Part shown: positions 15,915-28,685 of the stretch, piece by piece
Numbering within the stretch: position 1 is the first letter of the stretch
Layout: each line of letters begins with the position of its first letter
Assembly (NCBI GenBank): GCA_017448245.1
Contig: JAFSLV010000020.1
Coordinates: 50,544-114,543 of the forward strand
Length of the DNA: 64,000 nt
Reading direction: 5' to 3'
From: Lachnospiraceae bacterium
GTDB taxonomy: Bacteria > Bacillota > Clostridia > Lachnospirales > Lachnospiraceae
The notes under the pieces: model-generated
What the model was told of the DNA's origin: nothing
Databases searched by the model: none
Seen by the model: the letters and a program-made list of their open reading frames with translations, nothing else
Translations under genes and position numbers: made by a program

Positions 15915-18017
15915 TTACTGTATCTCTTCCAGGTATAATGTCACGCGGTTTTGAATGCGCCTTGCAGCTTCCGCCGCGTCTGTTTCGTCCGCAAAAAATG
16001 CCTGTGCCTCCTCTTCTATGATTTCCCGGATCACGCTATCCTCATAGATAAACACCGTCGTCTCCTCGAGCAACGCCGTCAGCGCCGCAGCGTCAGTCCC
16101 GGTAAAATCTCCGTCACGATCGGATAATCTCTCCTGCAGCTCAGCCTCCATGTGTTCTCTTGTAACGGGAATCCCCCACTCCCCTTTTTGCCACGTATCC
16201 TCAAACATTGTACACACAAAGCGCCATGCGGCGTCCGGATTCGGCGAGGTGGCCGGGATGGCGAGCATAATGCTTAAACCTCCTCTTTCAAAAAAAGAGC
16301 CGTTTGTTCCCAGATCGTTCGGAAAACCGATAAAGGTATATTCGTACATGCCATAGTTTTGTCTGATCACCGGCATCCGGTCCGGCGTAGACAGGCTCTC
16401 CGCGTGAAGTAAAATGTGTTCGCCATACTCCGGGAGCGATATATATTCACTGGTTTCGTCCGGCTGATTTTTGCACATCTGCAGCTGCGCGATAAATCCG
16501 TCGTTCTCAAAATTACAGGTGTATGTCTCAAAATCCACGTATTCGCCGATCGCATTATATGAAATCCAGTGCAGCATTTCTATCGGCGGCAGCCAGGCGG
16601 GAAACGCGATATATCCCTCTCCTTTTTCTTCCATGAGTTGTTGGAATTGAGCCGTCGTCCATCCGGGCGTGCTTCCCACATCCGCCGTACGTGCGGTAAC
16701 AGTTTCAATATATATGTTGTCGACGAGGAACAGTGTCTTTCCGTTTATCTGCATGGCCTGATATATATTACCCGCAAAATCCTGCGGGGTAATGTATGGC
16801 ATTTTTTCCATGAGTTGTGTCATATCGATAAAATACATGTCATTGAGCGGCACGGATACATGCATCATTTCCAGCACATCCGGTGCGTTACCCGAAGTGA
16901 GGTCTGCCGCAAGCTGCATCGGTTCGTCATAATAGCGGATCTGTGCCACATATTCTTCGCTGGTAGCATTGAAAAAGTCAACCAGTGACTCTATGTGTGA
17001 ATAACCGTTGTTCATGACGCCGACGGTGATCATCTGCCGATCGACATTGGTTTCTTTTGTTGTGAAAAAGAAAAGCGCCGCTTCTCCCTCCCATAAAGAA
17101 TGAGTAATTGCGATATATGTTGTCTCGTTTTGTACGATCAGGCCGCACAGATCATGCGCCGGGTGCCCGTTGGCCGTCCACGCCATCGTGGCCGTGATTC
17201 GTTCCCTCTCCTTATCTACGCGCTGTAATGACTGTCCTGTCCAAATAAACGGCGCATTTAAACTGCCACCGATATATATGTATGATCTGATCTGATTGCT
17301 TCCGTACCTTTTTGACTCTCCCGTCTTTCCGGTGAAAGGATCGATGGTTGTCAGTAAAACCTCCGACCCCTCGTAGAAAACAACGTATAAAGATCCGTCA
17401 TTCAGGCGCTCAACCGCTCCTATTTCCGTCCCCTCGGGCAGTGCAACAGATAGTATACTGCCGTCCGAACGCACCAAAGACATGGTCTGCCACGTCCATA
17501 CCAGCCACGTTTCTTCCGCCGTCATCATGATGCCTGTATAGGGGTCCTCTCCCTTCGGTATTCTGAAAGATCGTTGCTGATGGCCTGATGTATCATACTG
17601 TGTCAGCCGGCAGACACCGGGTGTTTCCGGTTCAGACAGCGTGCAAAACCCTCCGTCCGCGCTTTCTCCGATACACAACAGACTGCCCGTGTCGGCGGGA
17701 ACCTCTGCTTCCGGTGATGTCGACAGAGTTCCGTCTGTTTGATACAGCAGGATTCTTGATGCGCCGTCCTTGTCTCCCGCAACGGCAAAACCGTTTGCGC
17801 AAGATGCCATGCCGCAGACCGAATCAAACTCTTCGTCCAGAGGTTGTTCTTTCATCCCGGTGATTTGAAGAAGTGTGTGCTTTCCGGGCGCTGTTTCTGA
17901 GTCTGTTTGCATCGAGAGGAGGGGCTTGCCGTTGCCGTTTTGAGAAAAACCTCCACACGCAGTAAATGTAAGGCAAAAAAATATTATTGCTATTCTTCTT
18001 ATTGCTATTCTTCGCAT
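15915..18017 (-). CDS. Lipoprotein with N-terminal beta-propeller-like region and C-terminal solute-binding-protein domain
   Basis: A 700-residue exported lipoprotein. The lipobox is LTFTACGG with Cys21; AAGGAG lies 7 bases before the ATG. Residues about 40-330 carry repeated short blade-like motifs (LLYQTDGTL, CLTQYDTSG-like, SLVRSDGSI) suggesting a beta-propeller. From about residue 335 the sequence resembles extracellular solute-binding proteins of carbohydrate ABC importers (FNATSEEYVAQIRYYDE, SGNAPDVLEM, NPDAAWRFV). No permease or ATPase gene is adjacent, so it may act as a sensor or binding protein only. The first codons contain a near-perfect 15-bp tandem repeat encoding RRIAIRRIAI. 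A small secreted peptide gene follows 35 bases downstream. Confidence 0.75.
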   Translation of the reverse strand: MRRIAIRRIAIIFFCLTFTACGGFSQNGNGKPLLSMQTDSETAPGKHTLLQITGMKEQPLDEEFDSVCGMASCANGFAVAGDKDGASRILLYQTDGTLSTSPEAEVPADTGSLLCIGESADGGFCTLSEPETPGVCRLTQYDTSGHQQRSFRIPKGEDPYTGIMMTAEETWLVWTWQTMSLVRSDGSILSVALPEGTEIGAVERLNDGSLYVVFYEGSEVLLTTIDPFTGKTGESKRYGSNQIRSYIYIGGSLNAPFIWTGQSLQRVDKERERITATMAWTANGHPAHDLCGLIVQNETTYIAITHSLWEGEAALFFFTTKETNVDRQMITVGVMNNGYSHIESLVDFFNATSEEYVAQIRYYDEPMQLAADLTSGNAPDVLEMMHVSVPLNDMYFIDMTQLMEKMPYITPQDFAGNIYQAMQINGKTLFLVDNIYIETVTARTADVGSTPGWTTAQFQQLMEEKGEGYIAFPAWLPPIEMLHWISYNAIGEYVDFETYTCNFENDGFIAQLQMCKNQPDETSEYISLPEYGEHILLHAESLSTPDRMPVIRQNYGMYEYTFIGFPNDLGTNGSFFERGGLSIMLAIPATSPNPDAAWRFVCTMFEDTWQKGEWGIPVTREHMEAELQERLSDRDGDFTGTDAAALTALLEETTVFIYEDSVIREIIEEEAQAFFADETDAAEAARRIQNRVTLYLEEIQ

Positions 18018-18127
18018 TATTTTTCTCCTTCATCTGCATTATATCCGGGTGCTTTTCCGTATTCAACCATAACTCTTTAAACGGTCATATAACTTGTTTA
18101 GCGGTACGCATCCGTTATGCAACAAGA

Positions 18128-18150
18128 AGGCGGGGCTTATCTCCCCGCCT
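18128..18150 (-). terminator. Hairpin after the gyrA-GGDEF transcript
   Basis: An 8-bp GC-rich stem (AGGCGGGG / CCCCGCCT) with a 7-base loop, about 54 bases past the stop of the minus-strand GGDEF gene. Only a weak T-rich stretch follows on the minus strand. Confidence 0.5.
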
Positions 18151-18203
18151 CCGTTTTCTGCATTGGCTTTCTTGAATATGATGTCTGACAGGTCGTTGTG
18201 TCG

Positions 18204-19694
18204 TCAGATCTGACGGATCTTTTGCAGATTCTCGTCGCTCTCCGCAAGCATCTGCTTGAGGGAGAGCCCTTTCTTGTAGCGGAAGGCACAGATGGAAAAC
18301 TGCAGATGGATGGTATAGGGCTTGGACGCGTCATTCATCAGGCGCATGTTCTGTGCGGCCATTTCGTCCTTGAGCTCGTCGGCCCTTGCGGGGTCTTCGG
18401 TGACCACCAGCGCCGCAAATTCGTTGCCGCGGATGCGGCCGAGCACTGCGCCCGGTCCGAAAACCCCGGTCAGTATCTCAGATACGCGCTTGACGGCATG
18501 ATCTCCCTCTTCTCTCCCGAAGAACTGGTTGATCGATTTGATCGAATCCATGTCGATATAGCCGACGATCGCATGGGTCCCTTCCTTGAAATTCTTTTGC
18601 AGAAAATCGTAGGCCGTTGCAAAGAATCCCCGCCGGTTGAGCTGTTTGGTCAGATAATCCTCATCGCCCAGACGGTCGAGGACGGAGGTCTCCTTGTCGA
18701 GCTCCCTTGTCTGTTTGGAGAGTTCCTCCTGTGTATGGACGATCTGGCGCTCGTTGGCGATCAGGCGGACCGCGCCGCATACAAGGTGCATAAAGAGCGC
18801 ATTGACCTGCGGCACGCACAACGCGCCGCTCAGCTCTAAAACAAGGAGTCCGACCTGCCTTTGGTCCAGATAGATGCTGTTCATCACAAAGATCTGCGGC
18901 TCCTCCGCGTTATCCTCCGGCCCCTTTCCCTCTTTTCCGGTAACGGACTGGATGATATCTTTGCTTTTTACGGTTTTTGCTTCTTTGAGATGCTGAATCT
19001 TTCCCTTTCTCACACGGGAAAGCAGAAGCATCTCCTCCGGCAGTTCCCACGGGGACGCCGTGGTATGTTCCCTTGCTTCCGGAAAGAGAAACAACCCCGC
19101 GCACCTTGCACCAAAGCAGAGCGTCTCGCTTATCACCGCATCGTACGGATTGGCCTGCGCCATATAATTGGCATGGGTGAGGTGGTGCGCCGCCGCTTCG
19201 AGCGCCTCCATTGCCTGTGTCTGGGAGACACCGGGTGCGTGGAGTTCCGTCTCCGTACGCTCCTGATCCGCAAGCTTCCCCTTATTGTAAAATGTCACCG
19301 CGTCCTCGACGGCATGTTTTCCGAGAAGCTCATAGGCGCTCCCCTGTGTGTTTCTGACGTGCGGATATCCCTCTGTTTCCGTCAGGACAAGAAGCGGGAT
19401 CTCCGCAAATCGGGAAAGAAACGCCTCTTTTTTGATGGACAGGGCGTGTTTGCCGATCTCTTTGATGTCCGCAACGATCACGTCCGTGTTTTTTTTGTCG
19501 ATATAATCAAAGACCGCCGCTTCCTGATAATGATCGGGCAGCTCGCTTTTCTTATGTCCCGTACTGACGAGATAGCGGCCCGGAAACACGCAGATCCTGA
19601 CGTCGTGATCTTTTGCCGCCGCGCTCATGCCCAAAAGAATCCGCTTCATCCTGTCGTTTGCCATATCCGCAATCAGAAAAGCCATCCGGATCAT
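18204..19694 (-). CDS. Cytosolic GGDEF protein with degenerate active site and receptor-like N-terminal region
   Basis: A 496-residue protein without membrane segments. The first about 110 residues (MIRMAFLIADMANDRMKRILLG, VDVIVADI-like) look like a LacI/periplasmic-binding-type fold, followed by a GAF-like middle part and a coiled coil near residue 325. The C-terminal GGDEF domain keeps the GTP-binding region (DMDSIKSINQFFGREEGD) but the signature is RGNEF rather than GGDEF, so synthesis of cyclic-di-GMP is doubtful; no RxxD site. GAGGG lies 7 bases before the ATG. The gene starts 28 bases after gyrA on the same strand and could be co-transcribed with the gyrase operon. Confidence 0.8.
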   Translation of the reverse strand: MIRMAFLIADMANDRMKRILLGMSAAAKDHDVRICVFPGRYLVSTGHKKSELPDHYQEAAVFDYIDKKNTDVIVADIKEIGKHALSIKKEAFLSRFAEIPLLVLTETEGYPHVRNTQGSAYELLGKHAVEDAVTFYNKGKLADQERTETELHAPGVSQTQAMEALEAAAHHLTHANYMAQANPYDAVISETLCFGARCAGLFLFPEAREHTTASPWELPEEMLLLSRVRKGKIQHLKEAKTVKSKDIIQSVTGKEGKGPEDNAEEPQIFVMNSIYLDQRQVGLLVLELSGALCVPQVNALFMHLVCGAVRLIANERQIVHTQEELSKQTRELDKETSVLDRLGDEDYLTKQLNRRGFFATAYDFLQKNFKEGTHAIVGYIDMDSIKSINQFFGREEGDHAVKRVSEILTGVFGPGAVLGRIRGNEFAALVVTEDPARADELKDEMAAQNMRLMNDASKPYTIHLQFSICAFRYKKGLSLKQMLAESDENLQKIRQI

Positions 19695-19722
19695 CGTTTA
19701 TCCCTCTTTTGTGCTGCCTTTT

Positions 19723-22275
19723 TTATGCTTCTTCTTCAGACGCTGCCTCTTCCGGGGATGCGTCCTGTTTGTCAAAATCGGCGTCCGCACGGACCTTGGC
19801 GATCTTTGCCACCGATACGCCCTCGTCCACGTTGATCATCTTGACGCCGGAGGTCACGCGGGAGTAGACGTTGATGTCATCCATCCTGAGCTGTATGATG
19901 GTGCCGCCGTTCGTGATCATCAGCAGCTCGTGCTCGTCGCCGACCGCCTTGACGCCGACGACATTGCCGGTCTTTTCGGTGATCTTATAGCACTTGAGCC
20001 CCTTGCCGCCCCTGTGTTGCAGGGAAAATTCCCCGAGATTTGTGCGCTTGCCGTACCCTCTTTCCGAAACGATCAGCAAAGAAGGCCCCTGTGTGTCGAG
20101 CTGCATGCCGACCACCTCGTCCTCCGGCTGCAGCATAATGCCGCGCACACCGGCCGCGGTACGTCCCATCGCGCGCACGTCCGTCGCCTTAAAGTGTATG
20201 CTCATGCCGTATTTGGTCACCATAAAGATGTGTGAATTTTCGTCGGTGAGCTTAACCTCGATCAGCTCGTCGCCCTCGCGGATCGTGAGTGCGTTGAGTC
20301 CGTTCTTGCGGATATTTAAGAAGGCTTCGATCGGCGTCTTTTTGACGGTCCCGTTTTTGGTAGCCATGAAGAGACACTTGCCCGCACCTTCTTCAAAGGA
20401 GCGGATCGGGATGATTGCGGAGATCTTTTCGTTGGCGCCAAGCTGCAAGAGATTGACGATCGCAACCCCCCTTGACGTTCTCGAGGCCTCGGGAATCCGG
20501 TACGCCTTGAGCGTATAGACACGCCCGAAGTTGGTAAAGAAGAGGATGTGGTTATGGGTCTTTGTCATCAACAGGTCTTCCACATAGTCGTTTTCGATCG
20601 TGGAGATGCCTTTGATGCCCTTTCCTCCGCGGTTTTGCGCATGGAAATTGTCGACCCCCATCCGCTTGATGTAGCCAAGCGACGTCATGGCGATCACGGT
20701 CTGCTCGTTGGGAATGAGATCCTCCATGTCGATGTCGGTCTCGGTATGCTCGATCTTCGTGCGGCGCTCGTCCCCGTATTTTTCGGAAACCTCGGACAGC
20801 TCCGTCCGGATTACGCCAAGCAGCAGTTTTTCGTCCGCAAGGATCGCCTTGAGTTCCCTGATCTTTTCCAGCAGCTCTTTATGTTCCGTCTCGAGTTTTT
20901 CTCTTTCGAGGCCGGTGAGTGCCCTGAGCCGCATGTCGACGATCGCCTGCGCCTGCGCATCACTTAAGGAAAACCGGCTCATCAGCGCTTCCTTGGCCGC
21001 CTGCGTATTGGCGCTTGCGCGGATGATTTTGATGACCTCGTCGATATGATCCAGGGCAATCAGGAGCCCTTCCAGGATGTGGTTTCTTTCCTCTGCTTTA
21101 TTGAGGTCAAAGCGCGTCCTGCGGGTGACGACCTCCTCCTGGTGCGCAAGATAATGCGAAAGCATCTCCTTTAGCGTCAGTTCCTTCGGCTCTCCGTTGA
21201 CCAAAGAAAGCATGATGATGCCAAAGGAGTCCTGCATCTGTGTATGCTTGAAGAGCTGGTTGAGCATCACCTGCGGGTTGACGTCGTGGCGCAGCTCGAT
21301 GACGATCCGCATGCCCTCGCGGTCGGATTCGTCCCTGAGCGCCGTAATCCCGTCGAGACGTTTTTCTTTGACGAGATCCGCAATCTTGGTGATGAGATTG
21401 GCTTTGTTGACGAGATAAGGCAGTTCCGTTACGACGATGCGGTTTTTCCCGCCGTTCATCGGCTCGATATCCGTCACGGCGCGGCATACGACCTTTCCGC
21501 GACCCGTGCGATAGGCTTCCTCCGCGCCCCTCGTGCCCAGGATCAGTCCCCCGGTCGGAAAATCCGGCGCCTTGACGATCTCGATGAGCTCCCCGATGTC
21601 CGTCTCCCGCTCCTCTTCCACGCGGTTATCAATGATCCTGATCACGGCATCCGCCACCTCGCGCAGGTTGTGCGGAGGGATATTGGTCGCCATGCCGACG
21701 GCGATCCCGGTTGTGCCGTTGACAAGGAGATTGGGGTAGCGGCTCGGCATGACGAGCGGCTCCTTTTCCGTCTCGTCAAAGTTGGGCGCAAAGTCGACCG
21801 TGTCTTTATTTAAGTCCGCCGTCATCTGTGTCGAGATTTTGGAGAGCCTTGCCTCCGTATAACGCATGGCGGCGGGCGGGTCCCCGTCGACCGAACCGAA
21901 GTTGCCGTGTCCGTCGACCAGCGGATATCGCATGTTCCATGGCTGCGCCATGTTGACCAGCGCACCGTAGATCGAGGAGTCGCCGTGGGGATGGAATTTA
22001 CCCATTGTGTCACCGACGATACGCGCGCACTTTCTGTGCGGCTTGTCGGGGGTGTTGCCCAGCTCTATCATCGAATAGAGGACTCTTCGCTGCACCGGCT
22101 TTAGCCCGTCACGCACGTCAGGGAGCGCGCGCTGCGCGATCACCGACATCGCATAATCGATGTAGGATTCCTCCATGGTTTTTTTCAGGTCGACCTCTTC
22201 GATGCGGTCCCGGTCAATTGTCTTATCAAAGACGTCGTCCGGCAGGTCGTTGTGCATGCTTTCTTGTTCCGCCAT
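19723..22275 (-). CDS. gyrA: DNA gyrase subunit A
   Basis: The DNA cleavage-religation subunit of gyrase, 850 residues. It has the winged-helix/tower core with catalytic Tyr139 in [10 protein letters not shown] and a C-terminal beta-pinwheel of six repeats, including the gyrase-specific box [10 protein letters not shown] near residue 560 that allows negative supercoiling. The quinolone region reads [13 protein letters not shown]: Ser100 (E. coli Ser83) is kept, but Gly104 stands where E. coli has Asp87. It starts 13 bases after gyrB and ends the dnaA-dnaN-yaaA-recF-gyrB-gyrA run, with an acidic tail. Confidence 0.97.
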   Translation of the reverse strand: MAEQESMHNDLPDDVFDKTIDRDRIEEVDLKKTMEESYIDYAMSVIAQRALPDVRDGLKPVQRRVLYSMIELGNTPDKPHRKCARIVGDTMGKFHPHGDSSIYGALVNMAQPWNMRYPLVDGHGNFGSVDGDPPAAMRYTEARLSKISTQMTADLNKDTVDFAPNFDETEKEPLVMPSRYPNLLVNGTTGIAVGMATNIPPHNLREVADAVIRIIDNRVEEERETDIGELIEIVKAPDFPTGGLILGTRGAEEAYRTGRGKVVCRAVTDIEPMNGGKNRIVVTELPYLVNKANLITKIADLVKEKRLDGITALRDESDREGMRIVIELRHDVNPQVMLNQLFKHTQMQDSFGIIMLSLVNGEPKELTLKEMLSHYLAHQEEVVTRRTRFDLNKAEERNHILEGLLIALDHIDEVIKIIRASANTQAAKEALMSRFSLSDAQAQAIVDMRLRALTGLEREKLETEHKELLEKIRELKAILADEKLLLGVIRTELSEVSEKYGDERRTKIEHTETDIDMEDLIPNEQTVIAMTSLGYIKRMGVDNFHAQNRGGKGIKGISTIENDYVEDLLMTKTHNHILFFTNFGRVYTLKAYRIPEASRTSRGVAIVNLLQLGANEKISAIIPIRSFEEGAGKCLFMATKNGTVKKTPIEAFLNIRKNGLNALTIREGDELIEVKLTDENSHIFMVTKYGMSIHFKATDVRAMGRTAAGVRGIMLQPEDEVVGMQLDTQGPSLLIVSERGYGKRTNLGEFSLQHRGGKGLKCYKITEKTGNVVGVKAVGDEHELLMITNGGTIIQLRMDDINVYSRVTSGVKMINVDEGVSVAKIAKVRADADFDKQDASPEEAASEEEA

Positions 22276-22288
22276 TTCCTCTTCCTTC

Positions 22289-25364
<3,076 letters not shown>

Positions 25365-25368
<4 letters not shown>

Positions 25369-25580
25369 GCCTCTACCGACACCTCTTTTCCGTCGCAGGT
25401 GAAAACATCGCCGGCATAGAGTTTTCTGCCGCGGCGCACTTCTTTTTTTCCGTTAACCAATACCTCCCCCTGCGCGATTCTGATATGCGCACCGGCACCG
25501 CTGTCTGCATATCCCGCCTTTTTCAGTGCCTGTCCGAGCTTGATATAGGTCTCTCCCGCCCGTAACGTGATGGTATCCAT
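25365..25580 (-). CDS. yaaA: S4-domain RNA-binding protein YaaA/YlmH-like
   Basis: A 71-residue protein consisting of one S4 RNA-binding domain (ITLRAGETYIKLGQALKKAG, GGAHIRIAQGEVLVNGKKE, RRGRKLYAGDV). It lies between dnaN and recF as in Bacillus subtilis, where yaaA has been linked to ribosome biogenesis. The ATG shares one base with the dnaN stop (TAATG), and its own stop overlaps recF, so it is translated as part of the operon. Precise role is not established. Confidence 0.93.
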
Positions 25581-26689
25581 TAATCGATGTTTTTAAAATT
25601 GATCGGCAAAATCATATATACATACGTGCTGTCCGCGTTGCGGATAAAGCAGGGCGCTTTCGGATTGACAAAATAAATATCCAGCTCGTCGTCTTCCACC
25701 GCACGCAGCGCATCCGTTAAAAACTTTGGGTTAAAGCCGATCAGGATATCCTTTCCCTGTTTTTCTGCCGGAACGGAGCTGTTCATGGAACCCCTGGTGG
25801 AGGAAACCTTTAATTCCATCTCACCGTCGGTAATGCCAAGGATAATCGGTTTTTTATCGCCTTCCTGCGATAAGGTCATGGCGCGCTCGATTCCTTCGAG
25901 AAATTGTCTGCGGTTAATCAGCACCTTGGTCTCGTAATCGCTCGACATCATCTGTTTGACGTCAAAGTATTCGCCGTCGATCAGACGGGAGACAAAAAGC
26001 GTATCCTCCATCACAAAACAAACATGTTTATCCGTAAAATAGATGCTGACACTTTTTTCGGCATGATCCGATAAAATATCCCTGATCTTTGTCATGGAGC
26101 GTCCGGGAATGATGGCTTTTTGTTTCGGATACGAACCGCCCAGTTCACATTTGCGCAAGGAAATCCGGTGTCCGTCAAGAGAAACAAGAGAAAATGTGCT
26201 GCCGTCGATTTCCATGAGTTCACCGGTCATGATTTTATTGGCATCATTTGTGGAAATGGAAAACGCGGTCTGCGAGATGAAATTTTTCAGTGTCATCTGT
26301 TTGATTTCCACGCCGCTCATCTGTTCCACTTCCGGAGGAAACGTAAAATCGTCCCCGCTGCGCCCGGGCAGCGTAAAATGTGTGTTTTCACAATCCACGC
26401 TCACCATATAATGATCGTCTACCGTCACGGTGACGTCACTGCCGGGAAGCGTGCGTACGATCGAAGAAAAGAGGGATGCCTCGATCGCCGCATATCCTTC
26501 TTCTTCAACACTGCCGTTGACCTGTGTTTCTATTCCGTTTTCCATATCGTTGGCAATAAAACGGATCCTTCCCTGAGAAGCGTCGATATAGATGTACTGT
26601 AAAATAGACATCGTGGTCTTTGACGGGACAGCCTTGGAAACAATGTTCGTCCGGTTGACCAGTTCCTGTTGTGCACAGATAAATTTCAT
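25580..26689 (-). CDS. dnaN: DNA polymerase III beta subunit (sliding clamp)
   Basis: The processivity clamp that tethers DNA polymerase III. The 369 residues match the family. The three-domain clamp is recognisable from ELVNRTNIVSKAVPSKTTMSILQYIYI at the N-terminus (domain 1), LSLVSLDGHRISLRK-type middle strands (domain 2) and the C-terminal LPIN. It follows dnaA with a gap of 144 bases that carries one DnaA-box-like sequence, and it is coupled to yaaA. Confidence 0.96.
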   Translation of the reverse strand: MKFICAQQELVNRTNIVSKAVPSKTTMSILQYIYIDASQGRIRFIANDMENGIETQVNGSVEEEGYAAIEASLFSSIVRTLPGSDVTVTVDDHYMVSVDCENTHFTLPGRSGDDFTFPPEVEQMSGVEIKQMTLKNFISQTAFSISTNDANKIMTGELMEIDGSTFSLVSLDGHRISLRKCELGGSYPKQKAIIPGRSMTKIRDILSDHAEKSVSIYFTDKHVCFVMEDTLFVSRLIDGEYFDVKQMMSSDYETKVLINRRQFLEGIERAMTLSQEGDKKPIILGITDGEMELKVSSTRGSMNSSVPAEKQGKDILIGFNPKFLTDALRAVEDDELDIYFVNPKAPCFIRNADSTYVYMILPINFKNID

Positions 26690-26833
26690 GCGCGCATATC
26701 CTCCCCGAGAGTGTAAAACAAAACTGAAAAGAATAATAATTTATTCATCATCTTTAGGGATGTGAATAAGTGTAAAACCACATCATATTATACATGATTT
26801 CGGGGTTTTTTACAAATTTTATATTCACATGTT
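26690..26833. other. dnaA-dnaN intergenic region with a DnaA-box-like site
   Basis: An AT-rich 144-base gap. It contains TGTGAATAA at 26761-26769 (one mismatch to TGTGGATAA), and a similar sequence, TATTCACAT, at the end of dnaA near 26820. No clear promoter or terminator was found. In some Bacillota the origin is split around dnaA, so these could be accessory boxes. Confidence 0.35.
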
Positions 26834-28264
26834 TCAGAGCGACGGATTTAACTTTTTCACTAAAATATCCACATTGCGGATAAGTTCCGGGTCGCTCTGC
26901 AGCTGGTCCGCAATACGGTTGTTTCCGTTCATGATAGTGGTATGATCCCGGCCGCCCAGGGCATTTCCGATTTCCTCAAAGGAGGAGTTGGGAATAAACC
27001 GGCGGCACAGATACATGGCAATATGACGGGGAAGCACGACATCCGCACTGCGTTTTTTTGATACAAGATCTGCCTGTTGGATATGAAAATGCTCGCAGAC
27101 CGCCTCAAATACCTTACTCATGGTGATGATATTATCAAGGGAAGGGTGTAAAAAGTCTTTTAAGACGTATTCCGCGTCTTTTTCCGTCATTACGTCGATA
27201 TTATGAATCCTGTAATGGGCAATCAGTTTATTAAAAGCACCCTCCAGTTCCCGGATATTGGATTTGATGTTATTTGCCACATAAGCATAGGCGCTGTCAT
27301 CGATATGATACGGATACTCTTCGCCGAGCTTTTTCAGAATCGCCATTCTGGTCTCATAATCGGGCGTCTGGATATCCGCAATCAGTCCCATTTCAAATCG
27401 GGAACGGAAGCGTTCGTCCAGGGTTTCCATCTGGCGCGGTGGTCGGTCGGAGGATAAAACAATTTGTTTTCCCGCCTGATGAAGGACATTAAAGGTATGA
27501 AAAAACTCTTCCTGCGTACTTTCTTTTCCGATGATAAACTGTACGTCATCGAGTAATAAAACATCCGCGGTACGGTATTTTTCGCGGAAACGCGTCATGA
27601 CACGGCTGTCCTGTTTACCGGAGCGGATGGAATCGATCACCTCGTTGGTGAACTGTTCGCTCGTGACATACAGAATCTTCTTGCCGGGATTGTTCATGGA
27701 GATGAAATGACCGACGGAATGCATCAGATGTGTCTTGCCAAGCCCCGGTCCCCCGTATAAAAAGAGCGGATTATAGACATTACCCGGGGATTCCGCCACC
27801 GCCAGTGCCGCGCTGTAGGCAAAATTGTTATTACTGCCGACAACAAAGGTGTCAAAACGGTATTTTTCATTTAATATAACGGAGGAGGCCAAATCCTGAT
27901 CCTCCGGATTATCTTCCCGGAAATCCGAAAGAGACGCTTCCGCCGCTTCGCCGGTGGTCTGTTTTCCAAAAAACGCCTCGGCGTCCTTTTTTAACAAAAA
28001 AACAATGGAAACATTGACGCCGGCCTGTTCGGACACGGCCACCTTAAAAAAGTCGATATAGTGCGCCTCTACATAATTTTGCTGGATCACATTATCCGTC
28101 GGAATCAAAATATAGACGGTCTGGTCTTTATAGGCCAGAAAGGTCAGCGGCGCTATCCAGGTATCAAAGGAAATATCCGTCAGACCGCAATCCTCGCGGA
28201 TGTGCTGCTTGACCTCTTCCCAGCCCTGTGTCAGGCGTTGTGTGACAGAATCGGATGAAGACAT
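26834..28264 (-). CDS. dnaA: Chromosomal replication initiator protein DnaA
   Basis: DnaA binds the origin boxes and opens the duplex. From ATG at 28264 the protein has 476 residues: domain I (about 1-90), a short acidic linker, the AAA+ domain with Walker A GGPGLGKTHL (171-180), Walker B VLLLDDVQF and sensor LSSDRPP, and the C-terminal helix-turn-helix with the DNA-binding signature GGRDHTTIMNGNN. The start at 28264 was preferred to ATG 28276 because the GGGGGG run between them can serve as its ribosome site. The gene reads away from the origin. Confidence 0.96.
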   Translation of the reverse strand: MSSSDSVTQRLTQGWEEVKQHIREDCGLTDISFDTWIAPLTFLAYKDQTVYILIPTDNVIQQNYVEAHYIDFFKVAVSEQAGVNVSIVFLLKKDAEAFFGKQTTGEAAEASLSDFREDNPEDQDLASSVILNEKYRFDTFVVGSNNNFAYSAALAVAESPGNVYNPLFLYGGPGLGKTHLMHSVGHFISMNNPGKKILYVTSEQFTNEVIDSIRSGKQDSRVMTRFREKYRTADVLLLDDVQFIIGKESTQEEFFHTFNVLHQAGKQIVLSSDRPPRQMETLDERFRSRFEMGLIADIQTPDYETRMAILKKLGEEYPYHIDDSAYAYVANNIKSNIRELEGAFNKLIAHYRIHNIDVMTEKDAEYVLKDFLHPSLDNIITMSKVFEAVCEHFHIQQADLVSKKRSADVVLPRHIAMYLCRRFIPNSSFEEIGNALGGRDHTTIMNGNNRIADQLQSDPELIRNVDILVKKLNPSL

Positions 28265-28276
28265 AGAACCCCCCAT

Positions 28277-28611
28277 ACAGTCAGTGTTTGAGACAGATTC
28301 CCATCATAACCGACCGCACACAAAAAAGCAAATGTCTGGGGATAAGTGCATAACTTTGCAAAATATGCGCAAAAAAAAGCGGAAAAAAAATCAAGTGGAT
28401 AAAGAAATATGGGAAAAGATGGCCTTGTTTCGGGTTTTCCACAAAATGTGAATAACGGGGGATAACTTTTATAAAACCACGACTTATCCACAAAATCAAC
28501 ATCTCGTTGTGGATAATTAAAAAATCCACCAGATATAGATATAAATTTTTTCTGTTATTTTTTCTTTTTATCAATTTTATAAAAAGGCAAAAACCTGCAT
28601 AAAATCAATGC
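28277..28611. other. Chromosomal replication origin (oriC)
   Basis: The gap between divergent dnaA and rpmH. Perfect DnaA boxes: TTATCCACA at 28484-28492 and its complement TGTGGATAA at 28508-28516. One-mismatch boxes: TGGGGATAA 28337-28345, AGTGGATAA 28394-28402, TTTTCCACA 28435-28443 and TGTGAATAA 28447-28455; a two-mismatch GGGGGATAA lies at 28457-28465. The boxes are in both orientations and the two perfect ones adjoin the AT-rich zone on the rpmH side. This arrangement is the standard Bacillota origin. Confidence 0.9.
28517..28604. other. AT-rich DNA-unwinding element of oriC
   Basis: About 88 bases dominated by A and T, right beside the perfect DnaA box at 28508-28516. It includes the repeat GATATAGATATA at 28532-28543, which resembles DnaA-trio-type spacing of AT steps, then long T and A runs. 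It ends just before the rpmH promoter. Confidence 0.65.
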
Positions 28612-28640
28612 TTGACGCAGGATTTGATTGCAAGTATAAT
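28612..28640 (+). promoter_or_regulatory. Strong sigma-A promoter for the rpmH operon
   Basis: TTGACG (28612-28617), a 17-base spacer and a perfect TATAAT (28635-28640). The start would be near 28647, about 39 bases before rpmH, with GGAGG in the leader. Confidence 0.85.
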
Positions 28641-28685
28641 GTTACAGATTGACTGTAAATATATTATTCAACGGAGGAAAGTTCC

